A stretch of 64,000 nt of DNA from Corynebacterium sp. BD556 (GCF_038452275.1 NZ_CP141643.1:1612001-1676000); one strand, 5' to 3'. Shown: positions 54,927-64,000, numbered from the stretch's first letter. The notes: generated by a model not told the origin, from the letters alone. Numbers and translations: made by a program.

Positions 54927-56333
54927 CTACCGGGCAGTGCGTGGGCTCGATGAGGGCAAAAGCTTATCGACGCCCACCTTCCCGCCCGCCCGAGCAAAAT
55001 CTTCTTTAGCGGCGCGAAGCAAGGCGGCGTCGGCAAGCAGATCGAGCGCCACCTGCGCCAAACCCACCGCCGAATCGACCGCCGCGGCCACAGCCTGCGG
55101 CGAATTCGCCCACTTCTCAAAAGCCTCCGTGTGCAACGCCACATCCGCCGGCGAAACCTTCACCATCGGGTGAATACCTGGCACCAACTGGGAAACATTG
55201 CCGAAGTCCGTCGAAGCCGCCAACGAGTCCGGCACCGTCCCCGCCGGCAACGCCACCCTGCCCCGCCTAGCCTGCGTGGCCGCCCACCGAGCCACCATAG
55301 ATTCATTGTTACGCACCGGAAGCGACATAGGGTGCGGATCCCACTCAATTTCCCAACCGCAACCCGCCATCAAAGCCGCCCCCTCAATGATCTCCTCCAC
55401 GCGCTGCGAGACATCCATTAACGTATCCACGCTTAAAGAGCGCACGTAAAGCTCCATCTGCGCCTCGGCAGGAATGATGGAGGGCCGGTGCCCACCTTCG
55501 GTAATGATCGCGTGCAGCCTGTCGCTGGGCGGCATCTGCTGGCGGAAAAGCCCCAATCCCTGATAAGCCAACGACGCCGCATCCAACGCATTTTTACCCA
55601 TGTAGGGTTGCGAACTCGCGTGCGCCGCCACCCCGTAGAACCGCACAGTCGCAGAGCGCCTTCCCACCCACGCATGAGAGGCAATGTCGTAGCCGAAACC
55701 GTGCACCATCACCGCAGCATCGATGCCTTCCAAGCTGCCGCCGCGGATCATGTATTCCTTGCCGGTGTGCCCTTCCTCAGCGGGAGTGCCCTGCAGGACT
55801 ACCCGGCCTTCGACCCCCTCCGCGGCCGCGGAGGACAACGTCTTCGCCGCCGCCAAGTACGCCCCCACCCCGGCCGCGGCAATGATGTTGTGGCCGCAGG
55901 CATGCCCGATTCCTGGCAAAGCGTCGTACTCCGCCATAATCACCACACTCGGGTGCACCGCAGGGTCAAATGCCGCCGAGCTCACCGAAGACTCGAAACT
56001 TGTCTCCACTTCGTAGGGCCCCAACTCAACACTGTGGCCGTGTCTTTCCAGCACCTGCGCCAAGATTCGCTGGGAACGCACCTCACGAAACGCCACCTCC
56101 GGGTTGGCGTGGAGGTCGCCCACAATGAACTCGAGATCCCCCGCTACTTCTTCAACGGCTGCCTCCACACCAGCCCACACCGCGGACTGCTGCGGATAAG
56201 CATCCACAGCGAAATCTCGTGCTAGGTGCTCCTCCTGCGCTGCGGCGACCCGTTGTTCAATCAGGTTTTTCGTCGCTTCAAGGAAAGCTGTCGATGGCGT
56301 TTGGGGCTGTCTTTGGGGCTGTTCGGCGCACAT
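54927..56333 (-). CDS. M20-family amidohydrolase (AbgB-like)
   Basis: This 468-aa metallopeptidase-type amidohydrolase has metal-site motifs GDLHANPEVAFREVRSQRIL, MAEYDALPGIGHACGHNIIA, QGTPAEEGHTGKEYMIRGGS and ASTDFGNVSQLVPGIHPMV. It is most like peptidases that cleave N-acyl or p-aminobenzoyl-glutamate amides. It begins one base after the stop of the AbgT-type transporter gene, so uptake and hydrolysis of the same amide (p-aminobenzoyl-glutamate or a similar N-acyl amino acid) are likely. Confidence 0.88.
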   Translation of the reverse strand: MCAEQPQRQPQTPSTAFLEATKNLIEQRVAAAQEEHLARDFAVDAYPQQSAVWAGVEAAVEEVAGDLEFIVGDLHANPEVAFREVRSQRILAQVLERHGHSVELGPYEVETSFESSVSSAAFDPAVHPSVVIMAEYDALPGIGHACGHNIIAAAGVGAYLAAAKTLSSAAAEGVEGRVVLQGTPAEEGHTGKEYMIRGGSLEGIDAAVMVHGFGYDIASHAWVGRRSATVRFYGVAAHASSQPYMGKNALDAASLAYQGLGLFRQQMPPSDRLHAIITEGGHRPSIIPAEAQMELYVRSLSVDTLMDVSQRVEEIIEGAALMAGCGWEIEWDPHPMSLPVRNNESMVARWAATQARRGRVALPAGTVPDSLAASTDFGNVSQLVPGIHPMVKVSPADVALHTEAFEKWANSPQAVAAAVDSAVGLAQVALDLLADAALLRAAKEDFARAGGKVGVDKLLPSSSPRTAR

Positions 56334-56334
56334 A

Positions 56335-58014
56335 TTAACCGCCGATCATAATGCCATTTCCGGGTCCGAGCGGCAGATCCGCGAAGTACCAGATTCCCAG
56401 CAGGGTTGCCCAGGCCACCCAGAAAGGAAGCACGAACGGGATCAGCCGCGACATCAACGTGCCGATGCCGGCCTGCGGTTCGTAGCGCTGCAACAACCCA
56501 AGCATGACAATCAGGTAGGGGTTAAGCGGGGTGATGATCTGCGTTGCAGAATCACCGACACGGAAAGCGGCCTGAATAAACGCCGGTTCGTAGCCCAACA
56601 ACGCGAACATCGGCACGAACACTGCGGCCATCAGTGTCCACATGGACGAGCCGGAGATGATCAGAAGGTTCAGCAGCGAAGCCAACACGCAGAAGGCGAG
56701 GATGGCCGCGAAACCAGTCAAACCGATGCCTTCCAAAAACGCCGCACCCTTGACTGCGGTGTAGGTGCCGATTCCGGTCCAGGCGAACAACGCCACGAAC
56801 TGCCCCAGGATGAAAGCAAGCACCAAAAAACCCATCATCGAGTTCAACGACTGCCCCATCATCTTCACGACATCTTTCATGCCCTTGACCGTTCCCACAA
56901 TCGAGCCGTACACCACGCCCATGAGAATGAAATACGCGAAAATGATGAACACGATGGATCCGAGCAGCGGAGACTTCGGCAAAAAGCCGCCGTCTTCGTT
57001 GCGCCACGGCGAATCAGGGATGAGCACCCCGAACAAGATGAGCCCTGTCAGCACGAGCGTCGCCAGCAGCGACCACACCAAGCCGCGGGTTTCTGCCGCG
57101 GACAGCTCCGGGGACAACTCGTTGCCCTCCGCGTCACGGTCGCCGCGTTCCTTCGCTTCTGCCGGGTCAATTTCCTCCTCGGTGGGCACGCTCTGGCTCC
57201 ACATGCGCGGCTCCAAAACCTTGTCGATGATAAAGCCGGCGATCAAACCCAAAACAAGCGAGCTAGCGATGTTGAAGAAGTAGTTAGACACGGCGTTGAC
57301 AGCCTGAAAATCAAAGTTAGGCAACGTCTCCATCACCGCCGTGGTGATTCCGGCAAACAGCGCGTCAAGGGAGGTTGGGAACAGGGCCGTGGAATATCCC
57401 GCGCCCACCGCAGCAAATCCTCCTAGCAAACCGGCGACGGGGTGGCGGCCCGCCGCCTTGAACACCATCGCCGCCAAGGGAGGGATGACAACGAAGGCAG
57501 CGTCCGCCAGAATTGATCCCGTCACACCAATGATTCCCACCGCGTAGGGCAGGATCGCTTTAGGTGCTGCGCCGAAAAGTTTGCGGATCAGCGCGGAGAG
57601 CATGCCGGAGCGCTCCGCGATCCCAACTCCCAGCAAGATCGGCAGGACCGTGACCAAGGGAGGAAAGCCGATGTAGTTTTGTCCCATGGTGGTGGTAAAC
57701 CACGCCAGGCCCTCGCCGGTGAACAAGCCCTTGACTTGTTTCGCCTCCTCGTCACCGGGAACGGAAAACGTCACTCCCTGCCACGCGAACAAGGTTGAGA
57801 TGACGCCCGTGAGCAAGAACAGGAACAAAAAGATGGTGAACGGCTCGGGCAGCTTGTTGCCCACGTACTCGACACCGTTGAGGAATTTGTCCACCCATTT
57901 ATTGCCTGTGGAGGTGTTGTCAGTCCCAGAAGGTGCCGAGGGCCTGTCCGGAGACGTCACGGCTCCCGCGCCGCGCGAGTCGTCTTTGCTGTGGCTTTTG
58001 TCGTTGTCAACCAT
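56335..58014 (-). CDS. abgT: AbgT-family transporter
   Basis: This ~559-aa integral membrane protein has the AbgT layout: a Ser/Asp-rich cytoplasmic N-terminus, then about 11 helices with TTTMGQNYIGFPPLVTVLPI, GVTGSILADAAFVVIPPLAA, LGGFAAVGAGYSTALFPTSL and RVGDSATQIITPLNPYLIVM. Family members import p-aminobenzoyl-glutamate or export sulfonamides. The adjoining M20 hydrolase favours import. ATG 58014 follows AAAAGGAG; the open frame upstream is not coding. Confidence 0.9.
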   Translation of the reverse strand: MVDNDKSHSKDDSRGAGAVTSPDRPSAPSGTDNTSTGNKWVDKFLNGVEYVGNKLPEPFTIFLFLFLLTGVISTLFAWQGVTFSVPGDEEAKQVKGLFTGEGLAWFTTTMGQNYIGFPPLVTVLPILLGVGIAERSGMLSALIRKLFGAAPKAILPYAVGIIGVTGSILADAAFVVIPPLAAMVFKAAGRHPVAGLLGGFAAVGAGYSTALFPTSLDALFAGITTAVMETLPNFDFQAVNAVSNYFFNIASSLVLGLIAGFIIDKVLEPRMWSQSVPTEEEIDPAEAKERGDRDAEGNELSPELSAAETRGLVWSLLATLVLTGLILFGVLIPDSPWRNEDGGFLPKSPLLGSIVFIIFAYFILMGVVYGSIVGTVKGMKDVVKMMGQSLNSMMGFLVLAFILGQFVALFAWTGIGTYTAVKGAAFLEGIGLTGFAAILAFCVLASLLNLLIISGSSMWTLMAAVFVPMFALLGYEPAFIQAAFRVGDSATQIITPLNPYLIVMLGLLQRYEPQAGIGTLMSRLIPFVLPFWVAWATLLGIWYFADLPLGPGNGIMIGG

Positions 58015-58259
58015 GGCGTACTCCTTTTGAGGTCCGGTCCGCGTTGCCCCCTTCCTGTGAGGGGACAACGTCTCGACGCCAATTGTGGGATGTTCATAAC
58101 TCTATAACACAGCAAGGAACTTTAGTGATATAGGCCACTGGTTTTTCATTCACTCGAATTGGCCACGCCTTGCGCAGTTTGGGGGCACTGAAGCTCGGCG
58201 CGTAAGATCGGCGTGGTCACTTTTGCCCACCTTGTTATGTTGTGAAAGGGCCACCGACG

Positions 58260-59975
58260 TTGGACCTCGTGACCATTCTCATCCGGGCATCTAGGCCGTA
58301 TAAGGGGTACGTCGGCCTGATCGTCCTACTGCAGTTCATTACCAGCCTGGCCACCTTGTATCTTCCCGACCTCAACGCGAAGATCATCGACGAGGGCGTA
58401 GTCAACGCCGACGTGGACTACATCTGGCGCATCGGCGCGCTTATGCTGCTCGTCGCCTTCGTTCAGGTCATAGCCGCCGTTGCGGCGGTATGGTTCGCGG
58501 CGCGGACAGCAATGGGGCTCGGGCGCGATGTGCGCCGCGAAGTATATACGCGCGTCAATGCGTTTTCTGCGGAGGACTTAAGTAAGTTCGGCACCCCCAC
58601 CCTGGTCACACGCGGCACCAATGACGTCCAGCAGGTGCAAATGGTGTTCCTGCTCTTTCTCAATTTCATGGTTGCGGCCCCCATCATGGCTGTCGGCGGC
58701 ATCGTCATGGCCATCCGGCAGGACCCTGGAATGTCGTGGCTCGTTGCGGCAGCAGTCCTCGCGCTTTTTGCCATTGTCGGTGTGCTCATGGCTCTGTTGC
58801 TGCCCATGTTCAAGTCAATGCAAAACAAGCTTGACAGCATCAACGGGGTGCTGCGGGAGCAAATCGCCGGCATCCGAGTCGTGCGCGCTTTCGTTCGCGA
58901 GGAACACGAAACGCAGCGCTTCACAACTGCTAACGATGAGATCACACGGATCTCCCTCAACATTGGCCGCGTGTTCGTGTTGCTCTTTCCCGTGATCATG
59001 TTTGTTCTCAACCTGGCCACCGCCGCGGTGTTGTGGTTCGGCGGGCATCGGGTTGCAGCCGGCGAGGTCGAAGTTGGCGCTCTAACCGCTTTCATGCAGT
59101 ACCTGATGCAGATTCTTGTGGCGGTGATGATGGGCACCTATGTGGCGATGATGCTGCCACGCGCCCTCGTGTGCGCTCGCCGCATCAGGGAACTTCTAAC
59201 ACATGAGCCGGTCGCGGGCCGGCCGACACAAACTGTGCTCCCGGCCACCAACGAAGGGCTCGTGGAGCTTCGCAATGTCACTTACACCTACCCCGGCGCT
59301 GAGGAACCGGTGCTGCGCGACGTGTCTTTCACCGCGCGCCCCGGCACCACCACCGCGATCATTGGCTCTACTGGTTCCGGCAAGTCGACGCTCATCTCGC
59401 TCATCCCCCGGCTGCGCACCGCCACCGAGGGGCAAGTCCTCGTCGACGCCACCGATGTCACCGCAATGCAACGCGCTGACTTAGTTCAACGGGTTTCGAT
59501 GGTGCCCCAAAAACCTTATCTCTTCTCTGGAACGGTAGCCTCCAACCTGCGCATGGGTGACCCAGAGGCAACTGACGAGGAACTGTGGGAAGCGCTGCGC
59601 GCCGCGCAGGCAGACTTCGTGGACAGCCTCGAGATGCCAATTTCCCAGGGCGGAACGAACGTCTCCGGTGGGCAGCGCCAACGACTGTCCATCGCCCGCA
59701 TGTTAGTCGCACGCCCGAAAGTGTTTATTTTCGACGACTCATTTTCTGCCCTAGACGCCATCACGGACGCGAAGGTGCGTGAGGCAATGACGTCCTACAC
59801 CCGAAACGCTACGGTGCTGGTGGTGGCGCAACGGGTGGCGTCGATAAGCGGTGCCGACCAGATCCTCGTTATGGAAGCCGGCGAAATCGTCGCGCGCGGC
59901 ACCCACGACGAACTGCTGGAAACCAACGCAACCTACCAAGAAATCGTCGCGTCCCAACAGGAGGTCAGCGCGTGA
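58260..59975 (+). CDS. ABC exporter half-transporter 1 (degenerate catalytic site)
   Basis: This ~571-aa type IV ABC exporter subunit has six transmembrane helices in the first 310 residues, then an ATPase with Walker A IIGSTGSGKSTLISLI, signature NVSGGQRQRLSIARM and Walker B VFIFDDSFSALDAI. The Walker B has Asp where the catalytic Glu is normal. It pairs with the next gene (4-bp overlap) as a heterodimeric drug/lipid-type exporter. Start uncertain: TTG 58260 is nine bases after AAAGGG; GTG 58242 is also in frame but has no ribosome site. Confidence 0.9.
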   Translation: MDLVTILIRASRPYKGYVGLIVLLQFITSLATLYLPDLNAKIIDEGVVNADVDYIWRIGALMLLVAFVQVIAAVAAVWFAARTAMGLGRDVRREVYTRVNAFSAEDLSKFGTPTLVTRGTNDVQQVQMVFLLFLNFMVAAPIMAVGGIVMAIRQDPGMSWLVAAAVLALFAIVGVLMALLLPMFKSMQNKLDSINGVLREQIAGIRVVRAFVREEHETQRFTTANDEITRISLNIGRVFVLLFPVIMFVLNLATAAVLWFGGHRVAAGEVEVGALTAFMQYLMQILVAVMMGTYVAMMLPRALVCARRIRELLTHEPVAGRPTQTVLPATNEGLVELRNVTYTYPGAEEPVLRDVSFTARPGTTTAIIGSTGSGKSTLISLIPRLRTATEGQVLVDATDVTAMQRADLVQRVSMVPQKPYLFSGTVASNLRMGDPEATDEELWEALRAAQADFVDSLEMPISQGGTNVSGGQRQRLSIARMLVARPKVFIFDDSFSALDAITDAKVREAMTSYTRNATVLVVAQRVASISGADQILVMEAGEIVARGTHDELLETNATYQEIVASQQEVSA

Positions 59976-61915
59976 GCGAGCAGATGAGCGACGAACAACT
60001 CGCCGAATATGAGGAGAAGATGGCCGGCGACGACTGGTCCAACAAAGCCCCACGCAAGGCGAAACACTTCTGGCCTTCCGCCAAACGTCTACTTGGCCTG
60101 CTCGCCCCCTACAAAATCGCGCTAACCGCGGTCTTTTTGATGAACGTTGGATCTGTTGTTTTTGCCGTGTCTGCCCCGCGCGTGCTCGGCGACGCAATGG
60201 ACGTAATTTTCTCCGGCGTATTCGCCGCGCAGATCCCTGCCGGGCTAAGCAAAGAGCAGGCCGTCGAATCCATGCGCGCGGCCGGTCAGGAACGCTTCGC
60301 TTCCATGGCGGAGGCAATGGATGTGCGTCCCGGGCAGGGCATAGATTTCGACCGATTAGGCAGCCTTATCCTCGTCGTTTTAGGGCTCTACCTGGCATCT
60401 AGCATCCTCATGTGGTTACAGGGCGCCATTTTGAACAGACTCACCATGGACGCGGTGTACGCGCTGCGCCAGGGTGTGGAAACCAAACTTCATCGGCTGC
60501 CCCTAAATTACTTCGACTCGCGGCAACGCGGCGATATCATGTCGCGCACCACCAACGACGTAGATAACGTCCAGCAGGCCCTCCAACAGGCGCTGTCGCA
60601 GCTTTTCAACGCTGCGTTGATGGTGCTGGGCATCATGTCCATGATGTTTTGGATTTCCTGGCAACTCGCGCTCGTCGCCCTTCTCACCTTGCCGTTGACC
60701 GCGCTGGTCATGGGTGTGGTGGGCACCCGCAGCCAAAGACAGTTCACCGCGCAGTGGAAGGCAACCGGAGAGCTCAACGGCCACGTCGAGGAGTCTTTTA
60801 CCGGCCACGAGATCGCGTTGATTTTTGGGCGCACTGAGTCTTTGCGCGAGGACTTCGAGCGCAAAAACTCCGCGCTTTTCGACGCCTCCTCCACCGCCCA
60901 GTTCCTGTCGAACTCCATGCACCCGATCATGCAGTTCATCTCCTACTTGTCCTATGTGGTCATCGCAGTTTTAGGTGGTTTGAAAGTCGCCTCCGGCACG
61001 ATCACGCTCGGCAGTGCCACTGCGTTCATTCAGTACTCTCGCCAGTTCAACCAACCCCTCGGGGAGATCGCTGGCATGGCCCAAATGTTGCAGTCCGGCG
61101 TGGCCTCCGCCGAGCGCATCTTCGAGTTCCTCGACGCCGAGGAGGAATCTCCCGACACGAAAGAAGTGGGCGATAAGGCCGAGGCGGGCCATGTGCGCTT
61201 CAACAACGTGTCTTTTTCCTACACCGACGAGCCGCTCATCCAGGACCTCACCTTGGAAGTGCGGCCGGGCCACACCGCGGCGATCGTGGGGCCCACCGGC
61301 GCCGGCAAAACAACACTGGTGAACCTGATCATGCGCTTCTACGACGTCGATTCAGGCTCGATCACCCTCGATGGCAAAGACATCCGCGACATGCCGCGCA
61401 CGCAACTGCGAAGCGCAATCGGTATGGTGCTGCAAGACGCAGTGCTGTTTTCGGGCACCATTATGGACAATATCCGTTACGGTCGGCTCGACGCCTCCGA
61501 CGAGGAAGTCATCGCCGCCGCCAAGGCAACTTTTGTCGACCGCTTCGTCCATTCCCTTCCCGCGGGATACAACACGCTCATCGACCAAGACTCCGGTTCT
61601 TTGTCCGTGGGCGAGCGACAGTTAATTACCATTGCGCGCGCTTTCCTTGCCCGCCCGCAGGTGCTCATCCTCGACGAAGCGACCTCCTCAGTGGACACAC
61701 GCACCGAGGTTCTCGTGCAAAAGGCGATGAACGCGCTGCGCGCCGAGCGCACCTCCTTCGTTATCGCCCACCGCCTCTCTACCATCCGCGAAGCTGACAC
61801 CATCCTCGTCATGGAAAACGGCCGCATCGTTGAACACGGCAACCACACCGAGTTACTTGGCCGCCGCGGCACCTACTGGAGGCTTAACCAGTCGCAATTC
61901 TCCGGCGAAAAGTAG
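59972..61915 (+). CDS. ABC exporter half-transporter 2 (canonical Walker B)
   Basis: This 647-aa partner subunit has six membrane helices with an extended extracytoplasmic insert of about 65 residues (FSGVFAAQIPAGLSKEQAVE region), then an ATPase with Walker A IVGPTGAGKTTLVNLI, signature GSLSVGERQLITIARA (changed from LSGGQ) and Walker B VLILDEATSSVD with Glu. The altered signature and the partner's Asp-type Walker B build the same, non-hydrolysing ATP site, as in TM287/288-type heterodimers. It overlaps the upstream gene by GTGA. Substrate not deducible. Confidence 0.92.
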   Translation: MSEQMSDEQLAEYEEKMAGDDWSNKAPRKAKHFWPSAKRLLGLLAPYKIALTAVFLMNVGSVVFAVSAPRVLGDAMDVIFSGVFAAQIPAGLSKEQAVESMRAAGQERFASMAEAMDVRPGQGIDFDRLGSLILVVLGLYLASSILMWLQGAILNRLTMDAVYALRQGVETKLHRLPLNYFDSRQRGDIMSRTTNDVDNVQQALQQALSQLFNAALMVLGIMSMMFWISWQLALVALLTLPLTALVMGVVGTRSQRQFTAQWKATGELNGHVEESFTGHEIALIFGRTESLREDFERKNSALFDASSTAQFLSNSMHPIMQFISYLSYVVIAVLGGLKVASGTITLGSATAFIQYSRQFNQPLGEIAGMAQMLQSGVASAERIFEFLDAEEESPDTKEVGDKAEAGHVRFNNVSFSYTDEPLIQDLTLEVRPGHTAAIVGPTGAGKTTLVNLIMRFYDVDSGSITLDGKDIRDMPRTQLRSAIGMVLQDAVLFSGTIMDNIRYGRLDASDEEVIAAAKATFVDRFVHSLPAGYNTLIDQDSGSLSVGERQLITIARAFLARPQVLILDEATSSVDTRTEVLVQKAMNALRAERTSFVIAHRLSTIREADTILVMENGRIVEHGNHTELLGRRGTYWRLNQSQFSGEK

Positions 61916-61930
61916 CTAAACTGAGGACCT

Positions 61931-62572
61931 ATGAGCACCTCATACGGAAATTTCCGCATCGGCGACAGCGAACGCACCGAAGCGATCAGCGCGCTCAGCC
62001 AGGCGCTCGGCGAAGGTCGCCTCACCATGGACGAATTCGACGAGCGCTGCGCAGCCGTGTCCAAGGCGCAGTTTTTCTCCCAGCTCACACCGCTTTTCGA
62101 CGATCTGCCCAGCCCCGCCCCCGCCATCAAACTCTCCGGGTTGCCCGCTGCACCGGTACCCGGCGAGCAAACGCTTTATACCCCGGAGGAGATCCATTAC
62201 GCGCAGATGCGCGGCAAACGCACCCGCGCTGGCGTGTTTTGGTTGGGCACCCTCGGCTCCATCGGTACGACCATTATCGCAGCCTTTTTTTCCGGAAGCG
62301 GCGCGACGGCACTGCCCCTGCTCATTATCCCCACCCTCTTCATCCTGCTCTACGTGATGAAGGTCGGCCCAGACAACTGGTACCTCCCCAGCATCCGCCA
62401 ACTGGAGAAGCGCCGCCGCGAGCTGGTGCGCGTCCAACAACTCGAAATTGAAGCCTCCCGCGCGCACGAGATCGCAGCTCAGCGCGTCCAACGCAAACAA
62501 CAGGTCAGCCAGTTGACGACCGACGCGATCAACGTCGCGCACCACACAGTCAACCGCTTCAAAAAGCAATAA
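61931..62572 (+). CDS. DUF1707-domain membrane protein
   Basis: This 213-aa protein has an N-terminal DUF1707/SHOCT-like domain (FRIGDSERTEAISALSQALG then EGRLTMDEFDERCAAV), two transmembrane helices (FWLGTLGSIGTTIIAAFFSG and PLLIIPTLFILLYVM) and a basic coiled-coil tail. Function unknown. It starts 15 bp after the ABC exporter with GAGGAC upstream, so it may be the last gene of that operon. Confidence 0.83.
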   Translation: MSTSYGNFRIGDSERTEAISALSQALGEGRLTMDEFDERCAAVSKAQFFSQLTPLFDDLPSPAPAIKLSGLPAAPVPGEQTLYTPEEIHYAQMRGKRTRAGVFWLGTLGSIGTTIIAAFFSGSGATALPLLIIPTLFILLYVMKVGPDNWYLPSIRQLEKRRRELVRVQQLEIEASRAHEIAAQRVQRKQQVSQLTTDAINVAHHTVNRFKKQ

Positions 62573-62597
62573 CCCTCGGGGCTTTAAGACTCCTGGC

Positions 62598-62603
62598 TAG
62601 TAT
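62598..62603 (+). promoter_or_regulatory. -10 box of a leaderless alaT transcript
   Basis: TAGTAT ends six bases before the ATG at 62610, with no ribosome site between. The expected transcription start is the A of ATG. Confidence 0.5.
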
Positions 62604-62609
62604 TGTCAC

Positions 62610-63893
62610 ATGAGCAAAAAGCAGGATGGCAAGTCTGGTGACAACGTCAAGTCGACGAGCGCTGTGCCCAAGCACCGCCACTTCGACCAGGCGGACAAGC
62701 TGAAAAACGTCTTCTACGACATCCGTGGCCCTGTGAGCGCCACCGCTGAGGCGATGGAGCGCGACGGCCACACCATTCTCAAACTCAACACCGGCAACCC
62801 CGCCATTTTCGGCTTCGACGCACCCGATGTGATCATGCGCGACATGATCGCCGCGCTGCCGACTTCACAAGGTTATTCCGCCTCAAAAGGCATCATCCCG
62901 GCACGCCGCGCGATTGTCACCCGCTACGAGGTGATCGACGACTTCCCCCACTTCGATATCGACGATGTCTACTTGGGAAACGGTGTCTCCGAACTGATCA
63001 CCATGTCTACTCAAGCCTTGCTCAATGACGGCGACGAAATCCTCATCCCCGCCCCCGACTACCCACTGTGGACTGCGGCTTCGACCCTCGCTGGCGGCAA
63101 ACCGGTGCACTACCTGTGTGACGAGGAGGATAATTGGAACCCCTCGCTCGAAGACATCCGTTCCAAGGTGACTTCAAAAACCAAAGCCATCGTGGTGATC
63201 AACCCCAACAACCCGACGGGCGCGGTGTACTCCCGCGAAACCCTCAAAGGTATCGCCGACATCGCCCGCGAACATGAGCTGGTCGTCTTTTCCGACGAAA
63301 TCTACGACCGTGTGCTCTACGACGGCTCCCAACACATCTCCATGGCCGAGGTTGGCCCCGACCTTGTCACTGTGACCTTCAACGGCCTGTCCAAGGCTTA
63401 CCGCGTCGCCGGCTTCCGTGCTGGCTGGATGGTGATAACTGGGCCTCGCCGCCGCGCCAAAGGCTTCATCGAAGGCCTTGATCTGCTCGCCGGCACCCGC
63501 CTGTGCGCGAATGTGCCCGGACAACACGCCATTCAAGTTGCCCTCGGCGGCCGCCAATCCATCTACGAACTCACCGCCGAAAACGGACGCCTCACCGAAC
63601 AACGCAACATCACCGTGAAGAAGCTGCGTGAAATCCCCGGCATTTCTGTCATCGAACCCAAAGGCGCGCTCTACGCCTTCCCCAAAATCGACACTGAAAT
63701 GTACAACATCCACGACGATGAACGCTTCATGCTCGACTTACTCAAATCCGAGAAAATCCTCATGGTGCAGGGCACCGGCTTCAATTACCCGAAACCTGAC
63801 CACTTCCGTGTAGTGACCCTGCCTTGGGCATCCCAGCTTGAAAACGCCATCGAGCGTCTCGGCAACTTCCTTAGCGATTACCACCAACACTAG
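62610..63893 (+). CDS. alaT: PLP-dependent alanine aminotransferase AlaT
   Basis: This enzyme exchanges amino groups between alanine and 2-oxoacids (pyruvate/glutamate), and in C. glutamicum also helps valine synthesis. The 427-aa class I aminotransferase has KLNTGNPAIFGFDAPDVIMR, VVINPNNPTGAVYSRETLKG (PLP phosphate and substrate), VVFSDEIYDRVLYDG (Asp) and TFNGLSKAYRVAGFRAGWMV with the Schiff-base Lys. A charged N-terminal extension (MSKKQDGKSGDNVKSTSAVP) precedes the fold. Confidence 0.93.
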   Translation: MSKKQDGKSGDNVKSTSAVPKHRHFDQADKLKNVFYDIRGPVSATAEAMERDGHTILKLNTGNPAIFGFDAPDVIMRDMIAALPTSQGYSASKGIIPARRAIVTRYEVIDDFPHFDIDDVYLGNGVSELITMSTQALLNDGDEILIPAPDYPLWTAASTLAGGKPVHYLCDEEDNWNPSLEDIRSKVTSKTKAIVVINPNNPTGAVYSRETLKGIADIAREHELVVFSDEIYDRVLYDGSQHISMAEVGPDLVTVTFNGLSKAYRVAGFRAGWMVITGPRRRAKGFIEGLDLLAGTRLCANVPGQHAIQVALGGRQSIYELTAENGRLTEQRNITVKKLREIPGISVIEPKGALYAFPKIDTEMYNIHDDERFMLDLLKSEKILMVQGTGFNYPKPDHFRVVTLPWASQLENAIERLGNFLSDYHQH

Positions 63894-63960
63894 GGCTGCT
63901 GGGGGTCTTGTGGCCTGGGGCTCTACGGTGCACGAAGAAGCTGAAAGCCCAGCGCCCTAG
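63890..63960. repeat. Inverted repeat at the end of alaT
   Basis: ctagggctgctggg (63890-63903, containing the alaT stop codon) and cccagcgccctag (63948-63960) pair with one bulge around a 44-nt loop. There is no U-tract on either side, so it is not a standard terminator. The remaining 40 bp to the window end show nothing recognisable. Confidence 0.45.
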
Positions 63961-64000
63961 CTTTGCCGGAAGCTGTCCGGGCAGGACAGTTCCCAGTCGG

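Overview
This is a 64 kb piece of a Corynebacterium chromosome. The right two thirds carries core genes grouped as in corynebacteria: fba, pyrE, clpB, pqo, dnaK-grpE-dnaJ-hspR, an aldehyde dehydrogenase, lplA, the fpr2/cysIXHDNYZ assimilatory sulfur cluster and alaT. An McbR-type palindrome and HspR/SigH-type heat-shock promoters support the assignment. I do not name a species. No rRNA, tRNA, CRISPR array or phage module was seen.

Region 1 (1-19857) is an accessory island read on the minus strand. From its promoter end it holds a 239-aa protein of unknown function, two small WXG100-like proteins, two canonical WXG100 proteins, a giant RHS/YD-repeat polymorphic toxin (about 1660 aa when the frame is restored) and a candidate immunity gene. 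The WXG100-RHS part is present twice as direct repeats (1496-8480 after removing an IS, and 12756-18395), nearly identical by eye. Both toxin copies are broken, by different lesions. Copy 1 has an IS3-family element in its N-terminal region and loses its last 40 codons and stop to another IS3 copy. Copy 2 has one extra C that shifts the frame before the last RHS core and toxin domain. A third, degenerate RHS core fragment lies beyond the immunity gene. The interval between the copies is a nest of insertion sequences: an intact IS256-family element with an 8-bp target duplication sits inside an IS3-family element, which sits inside the two ends of a deleted copy of the same IS256-family element. 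The C-terminal toxin domain shows a PD-(D/E)xK-like motif, so a nuclease is the best guess.

Region 2 (20068-35599): fba, a GH76-type protein, a SpoU-type RNA methyltransferase overlapping pyrE, an anchored acidic protein, a rhodanese-family protein with Ser in place of the catalytic Cys, clpB, a GltS-type symporter, a degenerate flavohemoprotein-like protein, a nitrilase-family amidase, a small-helical-protein/DUF1023-hydrolase pair and pqo.

Region 3 (35624-42709): the dnaK chaperone operon with its repressor gene hspR, a secreted membrane-anchored protein and an aldehyde dehydrogenase. clpB and dnaK both carry a HAIR operator (HspR site) and a GGAAC-N18-GTT SigH-type promoter, so the window holds a small self-contained heat-shock regulon. 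A strong hairpin with a U-tract lies between grpE and dnaJ.

Region 4 (42830-64000): an AI-2E-family exporter, a DJ-1/PfpI protein, an MTAN-like nucleosidase, lplA, the cys cluster that turns sulfate into sulfide with divergent fpr2 as electron donor, an AbgT-type transporter with an M20 amidohydrolase, a heterodimeric ABC exporter, a DUF1707 membrane protein and alaT.
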